Positions 1-10,559 of a stretch of DNA of 33,212 nt are shown piece by piece; within the stretch, counting starts at the first letter, position 1, and the number at the start of each line of letters is the position of its first letter. The DNA comes from Candolleomyces eurysporus. Lineage: Eukaryota; Basidiomycota; Agaricomycetes; Agaricales; Psathyrellaceae. The position numbers and the translations under genes are program-made. The notes under the pieces were generated by a model. That model worked only from the letters and a program-made list of their open reading frames with translations, did not search any database and was not told where the DNA came from. The stretch covers positions 1-33,212 of the forward strand of contig JANBPK010000316.1 of assembly GCA_027579435.1 (NCBI GenBank), written 5' to 3'.

Positions 1-1336
1 GAGACCCCGATCACCCCCATGCCCCGTATTAGGCTTGGCTTGGGCTGTGCTCCCGCAAAATCCGTCTGCAAACGCCCCTCTTGTTCCCGTATTTTGCCTA
101 GCGAGCCATAGAATAGTCTGCGAGGAGACCATGGCCTCGAAGTATCTGGAAGCGAACACAGCTCCACTCCCGACTGTCACCCTAACAGAGCTGGCCATGC
201 GCCATTTTGGGAAGCCTGCGATGGGGTCCTCGCATCACTAGCGCATCCGGCCATCGACGCCGTTCCTGGCGTGAGCAAGTCGAGAGGTGCCGAGAAGTCT
301 CGAGACTGGACACATTACTACCAAGCTATCACGGTGTCATTTTACTCTCTTGTTCGTTCGACAACACGCGCTGATCTATTATATTCCTCCAGGTAGGCCA
401 GACTCCAGATCCATTTCAAAGAAATATAAAAGTTCGTCATACGACAAACCTTTCATATTCAAGAATTAAGGAGAATTAAGCTTCTACATAGCCGCTTGCT
501 ATGGTCACAGGGCATGTAGCGTTGCTACCTCGTCTGTCAATCTCCAAGGACCTGGGCCAAGGATCACCTTCTTCTCGGCATTTCTCTTGTTTCCTGATGC
601 CTCGTGATGCCGGAAAACAGCAGCCTTCTATATGTTCATTGCCACTAGCTGCCGACATAACTGCCTCGTACGGTCGAGGACGGTACGCGCCCCTCTTGTT
701 CCGCACAGCGCCCAACGTCTATCTATGTACCCGTGGATCCTCACGACATATCCTTATCAGTTGGCAACGCAAAGAGTCATACTGACGCACGATGTCAGTG
801 AGGACAAAGTATTACCGGGGTCTCATCGTCGTTTGTAAATTGCTGTTGATCCCTCTCTCTCGCCGACCAGAAACCACAAGGTATAACTCCAAAAAAATCT
901 AAATATACCAAATCCCGTTTAGCAATTGTTCCAATTTTAACTTGCCCGTTGTACCTGTGCAAATTCCTCCCGCGAGATGATGATGATGCTGGCTGGCAGT
1001 GGCGATCACCCTGCAAGACGCTAGCGCCCACCGTTCACGTACAGGACCCTTGCAATTTAATTTAGACACGGCCGGTCTGGGCAGCACGAGTCTCGTCGAG
1101 CTTGGAGTTGGCGAAATTCTAGCTCACCGCGTGCAATTGGATTCAGACCAACAATTCTGACTCGGACTTGGCATCCCCAGCCTTTGACGTGCTACAAGCT
1201 ATACATATACTTGCTACACCGTTATGATGCGACTATCAAGGCTGACACTTGTAACGACACGCAGGAATCGTCAGTCTGACTAAGGGAGACTGGGTCTGCG
1301 CTAATATCCTCCAAACGTTCTCTTGATTGAAGTCTA
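1..1336. other. Stretch without a recognisable gene
   Basis: No open frame here shows family resemblance, paralogue conservation or a sensible splice structure. The short frames present are under about 95 codons and overlap one another on both strands. Only the last 30-40 bases before 1337 resemble other sequence in the window: they match the 3' flank of the second F-box gene near 4000-4038 (shared text around ctccgaacgttctctt with a few changes). The rest is the far downstream side of F1, and I see nothing definable in it. Confidence 0.5.
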
Positions 1337-3685
1337 CTAATACCAACCCTTCTCAACACCTGTTATCCCAAACCGCCCTGATACCGTCAGTGGTGGCTTG
1401 TTGCAGTCAATGCACCCAAGAGCATCGTTCCATGCAAGGTCTGGCTGATCTTCTTCCTTCTTGCGCGCTGAGTCTGCACCAAGAACAAATTGAAGTAAAC
1501 ATCACCGTTCTAAAATCATCCTCGCCGCACGACTGACCAGTGATGAATTTAAACCTAGCGGCTGACGGGGTAATGGGGCACCAGCGATATGGAGTGGCCT
1601 GATAACCAGGCAGAATAACAGCCCTCCACTTCTGACACAGGTCTCTTGCGCGTCTTCGAAAATTGTGCTTTTGATCCCCCGGAATTTGTTCAGGGGCCTT
1701 ATGGCTGATGTAGTAAAGGTATTGGAAAATTCCCCATCGCTAGCGAGCAACGAAGGTCAGCTTTATCACGACACAAACTGCCTGAAGCTGAAGGTAATAC
1801 TGATAGTACTCACACACAGCATCAGGCCATTCCCGGACCCAACGTCAAGCTCTTCCAGCTCTTTCATTGCCCGAATCATCCCCCGCTCCAGATGCGTATA
1901 AATAGGTTTAATGCCTAAAGCGTTGCAAAATGCTCCTTGCAGAGCTCTCTGCCACCGCTGTACCTCTTGTCTCCCGACTCGGACTACGCCGTCCTCCGGC
2001 TTGATATCAAAGGGAGGTAACGCTGCATCCTCGAAGAGAGCCAGCTGACCGGATAAAGGGGACAGACTACCATCAGAAGAAGTCAACATGATTCGCACTT
2101 CTTCCAAGCAATGGAAAGTCTCTCCACCGCTTATGGGCTGGTCCGGCTCGAATAAATCCTGCGTCCTCGACCGAACGACCCGCATGAAATTGAGCGGATC
2201 CACGAAAACGCTCTTTCTCAGAACGGTCCACTCAGTCCCACGTGGAGGCCGGAAAACCAGTTTCTTCAGTTTAGGAATGAGGGGTGCAGGGGACGTCCTA
2301 TTCAGCACAAACTGCTGCAAAATTTCCTCCGTGGGGGTCTGGACGTCCATAAACTCGAGCTCCGGACACAGCTTGAGCAAGTTCACAAACTGATTTACCG
2401 ATTGTGGGGCTCCGTTCGGATCGAGTCTCAGACTCTTCAGCGAGCATCCTGAACGTCGGATGAGGTGGATAACGATTTCGTAAAGACGGTCTGACGGCCT
2501 GAAGTGGAAATCGTACACCTTGAGGTGGGTGAGGGATGGCAGGGTCAGTTGCATGAGATGGCGGAGTACGTCTCGTGGTAGGATTGGGACTCCACCGTGG
2601 TATTGCGTGAGGTAGAGTTTCGTGAGCCGCGAAAATGTCGCCTTCGGAATCGCTAAAATTCGTCCGGTTCTGCTTGCGATCTGACACTCTAGCTTGATCA
2701 ATGAATGATAAGAGTCTTGAAACAGGCTGGGGTAGGAAGTGTCTAGACGTATAATGGTTCTGAATTTCTCCAAGCGGGACAAGGGCAGCGAAATATGTAG
2801 CTTCCCCTGCGTCTGCTGAGGCTCGCGCTTCTGAAAAGAGGCTGAGAGCTCTACGTGTCGAAGTAAAGGCGCGGACTTAAAGCAGTCGACACGGATCTCC
2901 TCGGAATATGGCAGCGCCAATATGAGCACGAGTGTCGAAAGGAGCGGCAGCTTGCCTTTTACCAACGAAACCGCCCGCATCGTCTCCCCCGGTCCCTCAA
3001 TCCGCACAGACTCCCAACGATGGGCGGCTTCGACCAGGACGAGAAGCATCTTGAAAACTTTCTCTTTGTCCAAGTCCCACGTAGTTACATCCCTAAATCC
3101 GTACCGGTACTTGAAGGTAATGGGTGTGTTTTTAGATCTCGATAGGTAGAGTTCAAGGCGTTGAATGTCCTTGTTGTATTTTTTGTGAGGGATACGCGAG
3201 TCCCCTCCGTAGCTGAAAGCCGGGAATCTTGACCATAGTATCGGATAGCCAACAACTATGGCTCTCCACCCTCGCGAGACCCGGCACAACGATTCCACGC
3301 ACTGATGGTCGACATCGGGTTTGGTAAGGACCACAAACTCGAACACTCGTTCCCAGACCTCCGGCGGAACGAGCCCGATCTTCGAGATCAAGGAGAGATG
3401 GAGGCGTATGGCGTCGTAGCATTTGCGAGCATCCTTGGAAAGCTGGTCTTCCTGCAGGTCGGGCCTGAACGACTGGCCAGTCAATTGACAAAACTCGGCC
3501 TCCAGTAGTTTTAGTTTCGACTCTATTTGAATCCTCTGCTGGTCCAAGGAAAGCTCGTTGCCATTGGAATGTTGAATGAACAGGTCAGGCTGGTTTGACC
3601 TGCCCAGAATTCTTCGGAACCTATGAGAATACCATCATTCGGTCAGGTCTAAGGAATGCGTTTGGAGGGCACTTCATACGTACAT
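1337..3685 (-). CDS. F-box-like leucine-rich protein, paralogue F1
   Basis: F-box proteins usually act as substrate adaptors of SCF ubiquitin ligases; the substrate here is unknown. Proposed exons on the minus strand are 3685-3684, 3620-1814, 1739-1538 and 1473-1337, giving 2148 nt (715 aa). The junctions are AT|gtacgt...catag|G, TGT|gtgagt...gctag|CGA and G|gtcagt...gcag|AC. The F-box core, near residues 84-125, begins LVPPEVWERVFEFVVL and continues through LCRVSRGWRAIVV and LWSRFP. It is followed by irregular leucine-rich segments (LTLPSLTHLKVYDF, SLKSLRLD, CPELEFMDV). Exons 3-4 encode the shared C-terminal region (YLYYISHKAP, PYRWC, GCIDCNKPP, ending VEKGWY). There is no in-frame upstream ATG: the position equivalent to the F2 start reads CAG, so the start is either the ATG made by splicing or lies in an unseen upstream exon. 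The family call is solid; the 5' end is not. Confidence 0.78.
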
Positions 3686-4038
3686 CAAGACGATGTAGGT
3701 CTTTGCACGTACAGAGACTGAAACAAGAAGCGAGGCAGTGACTATAGCGCCTAACTGTAACGGATTTACTTCGGACTATGCTTATCTGATTATTTATCGA
3801 CATATCCTTGATTTACCCTTCGTATTTACTACTGTTTGTACACTGTTACCTATTCTCAGGTTGACACAAAGCCTATCTGGGACCACGCACCTACTCACTC
3901 GGCATACCGACAATCTTTGGCTCAGGTACTCCATCGCAATCAAGGTTAAGCCAAGTATCAAATCCAAGCGGACACCAAGGTAAACTACCGTCTGCTCTCT
4001 GCAATAATATTCTCCGAACGTTCTCTTATTGAAGTCGG
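3686..4038. other. F1-F2 intergenic spacer
   Basis: This spacer holds the 5' flank of F1, including the sequence matching the hydrophobic F2 leader (about 3686-3757 on the minus strand). In F1 that leader is open back to an in-frame TAG but has no ATG. The last part is the 3' flank of F2 and resembles the bases before 1337. Unlike the spacers next to F3 and F4, it contains no trace of the R remnant gene. Confidence 0.5.
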
Positions 4039-6476
4039 CTATAACCAACCCTTCTCAACACCTGTAATTCCAAATCGAAAACGTCCCGATGGCGTCGGTG
4101 GTGGCTTGTTGCAGTCAACGCATCCAAGAACATCGTTCCATGCAAGGTCTGGCTGATTTTCTTCCTTCTTGCGCGCTGAGTCTGCACCGAGAACAAGTTA
4201 AAGTAAGCATCACCATTCTACAATCATCCTCTCAGCACGACTGACCAGTGATAAATCTGAACCTAGCGGCTGACGGGTCGATGTAGCACCAGCGAAAGGG
4301 AGCGGCCTGATAGACAGGTAGAAAAGCAGCCCTCCACTCCTGATACAGGTCTCTTGCACGTCTTTGAAAATTGTGCACTAGATCTCCTGGAATCTGCCCA
4401 GGAGCTTTATGGCTGATGTAGTAAAGGTATCGGGGGATTCCCAATCTCTAGCGAGCACAAAGATCAGCTTTATCACGACACGAACTGCTCATAGCCGAAG
4501 GTAACCGTAGTACTCACACACAGCATCAGGCCATTCCCGGGCCCAAGGTCGAGCTCTTCCAACTCTCTCATTACTTGATCCATCTCCCAATGCATCTTAA
4601 CATCCCTATGGTCCACTGTACTATACGAAGGAGCGCAAAACCGATCATGCAGAACTTTCCGACACCCCAGTATTACGTCTCGTCTCTTGAGTCGGGATAC
4701 GTCGTTCTCCGGCTTGATATCAAAAGGGGGTAACGCTGCATCCTCGAAGAGAACCAGCTGGAGGTGGAAAGCCCACGTAACATAGACAGGGGATATGATT
4801 CGCACTTCTTCTAAGTAATTGAAGGCCTCTCCACCACCTATGTGCTGGTCCGACTTGGATAAATCCTGGGTTCTCGACTGAACGACCCGCATGAAAATAT
4901 GCGGATCTACGAGAACTATCTTCCTCGGCACGTCCCTCTGAATCCCGCACGGAGCCCGCAAAACCAGTGTCTTCAGTTTAGGAACGATGGGTGCAGGGGA
5001 CGTCCTATCCAGCACAAGATGCCGCAACATGTCGTCCTTGGGAGTTCTTACGTCCATGAAATCGAGCTCCGGACACAGCTCGAGCAAGTGCACGAACTGC
5101 TCGACTGATTCTGGGGCTACGTCCGGATGGAGTCTCAGACTCTTCAGCGAACATCCTGAACGTCGGATGAGGCTGATAACCACCTCGTAAAGGGGGTCCG
5201 TCAAGGAAAAAAGGAAATCGCACACCCTGAGGTGAGTGAGGGATGGTAGTGTCAGCTTTCCGAGATGGAGGAGCACGTCAGCTGGTTGAATTTGGATTTG
5301 GGCTATTTGGGTTGGAACGTAGTACTGCATGAGGTACAGCTTGGTGAGCCGCGAAAAAGTGGCCTCTGGGACCGCTGGAAGTTGGTCCGTTTGACACTTT
5401 AGCTTGATCAATGACTGCTGGGAGTGTTGAAAGAGCTTCGGGTAGGAGGTGTTTTGATGCGTAACGGCTTCGTACTTCTCCAATTGGGACCAGGGCAGCG
5501 AAATATGGAAAGTCCCCTCTGCTCCCTGAGGCTCGCGGCTCCGGATAGTAGCTGAAAGCTCTACGTGTCGAAGCAAAGGCGTGGAGGCAAAGCAATCGAC
5601 ACGGAACTCCCTTTGATCTGGAGGCGTAGCCAATCTGAGTACGAGTTTCGAAAGGAGCTGCAGCTTGCCTTCTACCAACGAAACCACTTCAATCATTTCC
5701 CCTGGTCCCTCAAGCCACACAGACTGCCAACGGTGGGAGGCTTCGACAAGAACGAGTAGTATCTTGAAAACCTTTTCTTTGTCCAACTCCCACGAAGCTC
5801 CGTCGCAAAATTCGTATCTGAACTTGAAGGTAATGGGCGCATCTCCAGATCTCGATAGGAAAAAATTGAGACGTTGAATGTCATTTTTGTACTGTTTGGG
5901 AGGTATTCTGATACGCGAGTTCTCTCCGTAGGTGATAGTCGGAAAGCTTGACCATAGTCTCGAATGGCCGATAACTATAACTCTCCATCTTCGCGATACC
6001 CGGCACAATGAATTGAGGGATTGACAATCGACCTCGGGGCTGGTAAGGACTACAAACTCGAACACTCGTTCCCAGATCTCTGCCGGAACGAGCCTGATGT
6101 TCGAGATCAACGAGAGATGGAAGCGTATGGCGTTGTAGCATTTGCGAGCATCCTGGGGAAGCTGGCCTTCCTGCAGGTCAGGCCTGAACGACTGGCCCGT
6201 CGATCGACGAAATTCGGCCTTCAGCAGGTTTAGTTTCGACTCTGTTTGAATCCTCTGTTCGTAAGAGGAAGGCTCGTTGCTATCGGAATGGTGAACGAAC
6301 AAGTCAAGCTGGTTTGACCTGCGATGAATTCTCCGGAACCTGTGAGGATACCATCGTTTGGTCAGGTCCAAGGGACGCATTTGGAGGGCACTTTATACGT
6401 ACATTAAGACGATGTAGGTCTTTGCACGCACAGAGATTGAAGCAAGAAGCAAGACAGTGACGATAGCGCCCAACAT
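4039..6476 (-). CDS. F-box-like leucine-rich protein, paralogue F2
   Basis: This is the best preserved copy at the 5' end. Exons are 6476-6403, 6339-4518, 4447-4246 and 4181-4039, total 2241 nt, exactly 747 codons (746 aa). The ATG at 6476 opens a hydrophobic leader starting MLGAIVTVLLLASIS. If translation instead began at the AT|G codon rebuilt across intron 1 (6340-6402), the protein would be 722 aa. The F-box-like core is LVPAEIWERVFEFVVL followed by LCRVSRRWRVIVIG and LWSSFP. Leucine-rich segments fill the middle. The C-terminal exons give YLYYISHKAPGQIPGD, QAAPFRWCY, GCVDCNKPP and end VEKGWL. An ATG at 6380 leads in frame into exon 2, but it lies inside the predicted intron that is conserved in all four copies, so I did not use it. 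The substrate is unknown. A hydrophobic leader is odd for an F-box protein and may be 5' untranslated sequence that happens to be open. Confidence 0.8.
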
Positions 6477-6579
6477 AACTCCTGACAGTAGATTGCGGAC
6501 TGGCATGAATATACTAATCATCTAATGTATGTCTTCTTGAACAGAGTGAGAGCAAACAAAGACATACATCGTCAGTCTG

Positions 6580-7628
6580 GATACGGAAGACTACGATGCT
6601 GTTGATGCACCGGTTCGAGCCAATGACACTGACATCGCGATCGGGAAAAAATGGAGACAAATAAGTCTTCATAAATGAGACGGTATGACAGGATAGGCTT
6701 GAATAATGACCCGTGTAGCCCAGATTTGCTCATAAACCACTAATATCCATAGATCGATAATCCCTGTTTTCTAGTAACCGCCCCTACATCTCAAGTGGGT
6801 GTGTCACACTCACAGTTGCGAATGAGAGTTTCATCGAATTTGAAAACCAAGCCCTTGCATCCATCGTCGGGACGCCTTCTTTGTCTCGAATGGATGTACT
6901 TTTTGAGGCTGAATGAAAATCAGCTGGGAGACAGATGATTTCCAGAACCTGAAGCTGCGCCGACGTATCAGGAAGATTGCGAGTATCTCGAATGAATCTT
7001 GTTTCCGGCTTTGGATTCCTTACCGCTCGATTTCACCGTGGAATCGAGCAAGAATGGATCACATTCGGAACGTGCGAGAGGAATTCAGCAAACTTGCTTG
7101 AATCTTGGAAATAGCCTTCCCGCAAGCCCAGAGCGACAGGAAACTATGGACATCTTGTGTTCCAGAAACACGTCCAATGAGGGCTGCGAGATAATCTGGT
7201 GTCACCAGCTCCCCGGGTACTGACGTCTAGACGGACAAGAGCAGGGATACGAATAAGTCGATAAATTTGATGTCCTGGAGCCGTTTCAGATTTTATAGAT
7301 ACACCGCTTGGAGCTTCGGAGGTTCTACTAGTTTGACCTATTGGTGCATGACCATCTCTCGAGATCGAAATCAATGGTTAAGGTTTCGACGTTAATGCAG
7401 TGAGCTGATAACACTAAAAATACGGTCGCATTCTTGCCATGCAATCCACGTTTCAGGGGGCAAAGGAGGTCAGATGCTCGAAAACACTCGGTTGGATGTG
7501 TGGATATAATGCAACAGCTCCGAAGGAGTTTCAGAAATGGATGGGGCAGACTGTAGGGGAGTTGAAGATGCGGGGAGTTAATGGGCAGGGAGAAATGTCT
7601 GACATTCCAGGTCCATGAATCAAGTCAG
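6580..7628 (-). pseudogene. Decayed R-gene remnant a (between F2 and F3)
   Basis: This stretch aligns by eye with 10090-10559 and 13040-14440 and with nothing else in the window. The clearest shared block is cattcggaacgtgc at 7062-7075, reading HVPN on the minus strand. It is followed in the other copies by a leucine-rich peptide and here by broken frames, including an in-frame stop within about ten codons. Further on, NLPDTSAQLQVLEIICLPA can be read, like the other copies. The best intact copy suggests the parent was itself a leucine-rich F-box-type protein, but no F-box is visible here. Multiple frameshifts and stops make it non-coding today. Around 7512-7527 it keeps the empty version of the site where remnant c carries a transposon. 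Confidence 0.55.
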
Positions 7629-9988
7629 TTAGTACCACCCCTTCTCAACAGCTGCTATCCCCGACCCAAGGCGTTCCCATACCGTCTCTGGTGGTTTGTT
7701 GCAGTCAACGCATCCGAGAGCATCGTTCCACACAAGATCTGGCTGGTTTTCTTCCTTCTCGCGCGCCGAATCTAAACAGAGAACCAACTATTTTAAGCAT
7801 CCATCACTCTAGTATCTGGGAACCCCGGGGGTACTCACCAGTAATGAATCTCAACCTAGCGGCATACTGGTTGATGAAGCACCAGCGATATGGTGAAGCC
7901 TGATAGACAGGCAGAATAACAGCCTTCCACTTCTGGCACAGGCGTCTTGCGCGTCTTCGAAAATTGTACATTCGGTCCCCTGGAACTTCTCCAGGGGCAT
8001 TATGGCTGATGTAATAAAGGTAGTGGGAAATCCCCCATCTCTAGAAAACGAAAAGGTCAGCTTATCACATTGCACGCTGCCAGGAGTTCAAGTTGAAAGT
8101 AACGCTCACAGATAGCATCAGACCATCCCCGGGTCCAATCTTAAGCTCTTCCAGCTCTTTCATCAACCGACTCATCTCCCAATGCATCTTTACATTCCTA
8201 TGTTCGGCCGTACTATGCCAAGGATCACGAAACTTGTTCCGCAGCACGTTCCCCCACCTCAGAACCGCCTGACTCCCGACTCGGAGTACGCTGTTCTCCG
8301 GTTTTATATCAAAGGGAGGTAATGCTGTATCCTCGAAGAGAACCAGCTGTCGGTTAAAAGTGCTCGAATCACCGAAATTCCCTGCAATTCGCACTTCTTC
8401 TAAGTGATGGAGAGTCTCTCCACCACTAGTAGGCTGGTCCGACTTGAATAAGTCCTGGGTCCTTGACTGAACCACCCGCATGAAAGTAAGCGGATCTAGG
8501 AAAACCCGATCTCTAGGCAGTTCCCATACCGAGCCGGACGGAGCCCGCAAAACCACCGTCTTTAACCTGGGGACGATGGGTGCCGGGGATGTACTATCCA
8601 GCAAAAGCCGCCGCAACATGCTGTCCGTTGGGGTTCGTATGTCCATGAACTCGAGGTCCGGACAGATCCGGAGCAGGTGAACAAACTGCTCTACCGACTC
8701 TGGGGCTGCGTTCGAGTGGAGTCTCAGACCCCTCAGCGAGCATCCTGAACGTTGGATGAGGTCGATCACGCATCGATAAAGAGGGTCTGTCGCGGCGAAA
8801 GGGAAGCCGTATACTTTGAGGTGGGTGAGGGATGGCAAGGTCAACAGTCCGAGATGGAAGAAAACGTCGTTCGGTTGGGTGTAATCCACACTGTCGTATG
8901 ATACGAGGTAGAGTTTCGTGAGCCGCGAAAATGTCGCCTGCGGAATTGAAGTTAGGGGTGGAAGTTGCTTCGTTCGACACTTGAGCTTGATCAACGATTG
9001 CTGACAGTGCTGAAAGAACTTGATATAGGAAGTGTCTCGGAAGGTAACAGCTTCGTATTTTTCCAACTGGGACCAGGGCAACGAAATATAGAAGATCCTC
9101 TCAACTTGCTGAAACTCGCGGCACTGGGTAGATGCTAAAAGATTCACGTGTCGAAGCAAAGGCGCGGAGGCAAAGCAGTCGACACGGAACTCCTTCGAAT
9201 CTGGAGGCATATCCAAGCCGAGCGCGAGTTTCGAAAGGAGCTGGAGCTTGCCTTCTACCAACGAAACCACTTCGATTATCTCTCCCGGTCCCTCAATCCA
9301 CGCAGACTCCCAACGGTGGGCGGCTTCTACCAGAACGAGAAGTATCTTGAAGACCTTCTCTTTGTCCAAATCCCACACAACCCCGTCGCAAAATTCGTAT
9401 TTAAACCTGAAGGTAATGGGTGCATTTCCAGATCTTGAGAGATGAAATTGGAGACGTTGAATGTCATTGCTGTACTGTTTTGAAGGGATTCGTATTCGCG
9501 AGTTCCCTCCGTAGCTGATAGTGGGAAACCTGGACCAGAGTCTCGAATGGGCGACGACCATGGCTCTCCATCCTCGCGAGACTCGGCACAACGAATTCAG
9601 GGATCGATAATCAGCCTCCGCGTCTGTAAGGGCCACAAATTCAAACACTCGTTGCCACACTTCCGCCGGGACGAGATTGACGCTTGAAATCAAGGAGAAA
9701 TGGAAGCGCATGGCGTTGTAGCATTTGCGGGCACCCTTGGGAAGCTGGTCTTCCTCCAGGTCAGGTCTGAACGACTGGCCAGTTAACTGAAAAAATTCGC
9801 CCTCCAGCAGTTGCAGTTTCGACTTTATCTGAGTTCTCTTCTCGTCCAGGGAAGGCTCGTTGCCATTGTAATGGGGAACGAATAGATCAAGCTGGTTCGA
9901 ACTGCGAAGAATTCTTCGGAACCTATGAAGATGCCATCATTTGGTTAGGGCTAAAGCAGCGCGTTCGGAGGGCACTTCATACGTACAT
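7629..9988 (-). CDS. F-box-like leucine-rich protein, paralogue F3
   Basis: Proposed exons are 9988-9987, 9922-8110, 8040-7839 and 7771-7629, summing to 2160 nt (719 aa). Splice sites are AT|gtacgt...catag|G, TCT|gtgagc...tctag|AGA and G|gtgagt...tttag|AT. The first in-frame ATG inside exon 2, at 9711, would cut off the conserved stretch before the F-box, so I prefer the spliced AT|G or an upstream start. The F-box-like core reads LVPAEVWQRVFEFVAL followed by LCRVSRGWRAMVV and LWSRFP. Leucine-rich segments include LTLPSLTHLKVYGF and CPDLEFMDI. The C-terminal region has SHYLYYISHNAPGE, PYRWCFINQ, GCVDCNKPP and ends VEKGWY. At the place of the F2 ATG this copy has lost the codon and reads a TGA two codons further upstream. 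Presumed SCF substrate adaptor; target unknown. Confidence 0.77.
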
Positions 9989-10089
9989 TAAGACGATGCA
10001 AACCGTGGCATATACAGAGATTGAAGCGAAAAGCAAAATACTGATGATAGCGCCCAACTCGTGTCAGTGACCACGGTAGCAGATTGCGC

Positions 10090-10559
10090 TGACTAACCGG
10101 ATCATGAGGGTAATCGAGGTACCATTTCGAGCCGACGGCATGGCAAGGGAAAAAAAATTCACAAGTCGAAAGGTGTCTCCATAAATTAGATCTTGTGACA
10201 GGTAGACCGTACTCATAATACGTGCGGTCGAGATCTACTTTCTCGGTCTTGAATCGAGGCACTTCTCGATAAAAATCAGCCGGGAAACAGATGATCTCCA
10301 GAAGGCAGTTTGGCCCAACGTATCAGGAAGAACATTATCCACGGGTATATTGAATAGATCTCTCCCATTACATCTTTGAGGCCGGTCTACGGTAAAACCG
10401 AGCAGAAAGTGGGTCACATTCGGAACGTGCAACAGTAATTCAGCAGACTCTTTTAAATCCTGGAAATAGCCTTCCCGCAAGCTCAGAGAGACCGGAAGGT
10501 GAAGGGAGGTAATCCACAGAGAGGTATTTTTGACAGTCCAGGTCCATAATTCAAGTCGG
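10090..10559 (-). pseudogene. R-gene remnant b (between F3 and F4), longest open frame
   Basis: Right after the F4 stop, the minus strand carries the best readable copy of the R gene. It is about 100 codons open in one frame, with SLHLPVSLSLREGYFQDL, HVPNVTHFLLGFTVDR and DLFNIPVDNVLPDTL. The pattern (leucine-rich strands, then PPDTL-like and LQVLEIICLPA-like text in the sister copies) resembles the C-terminal half of fungal F-box/LRR proteins, but no F-box or start survives. It has no own 5' part: upstream is directly the last exon of F4. It is therefore a truncated remnant or, less likely, a short independent gene. Further towards F3 a second open piece (about 10262-9951) reads on in another frame. 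Confidence 0.5.

Noticed and set aside
6339..6380. ATG at 6380 as the start of F2
   Set aside because: It lies in the 63-nt intron conserved in all four paralogues; the sister copies have stops or different frames there.
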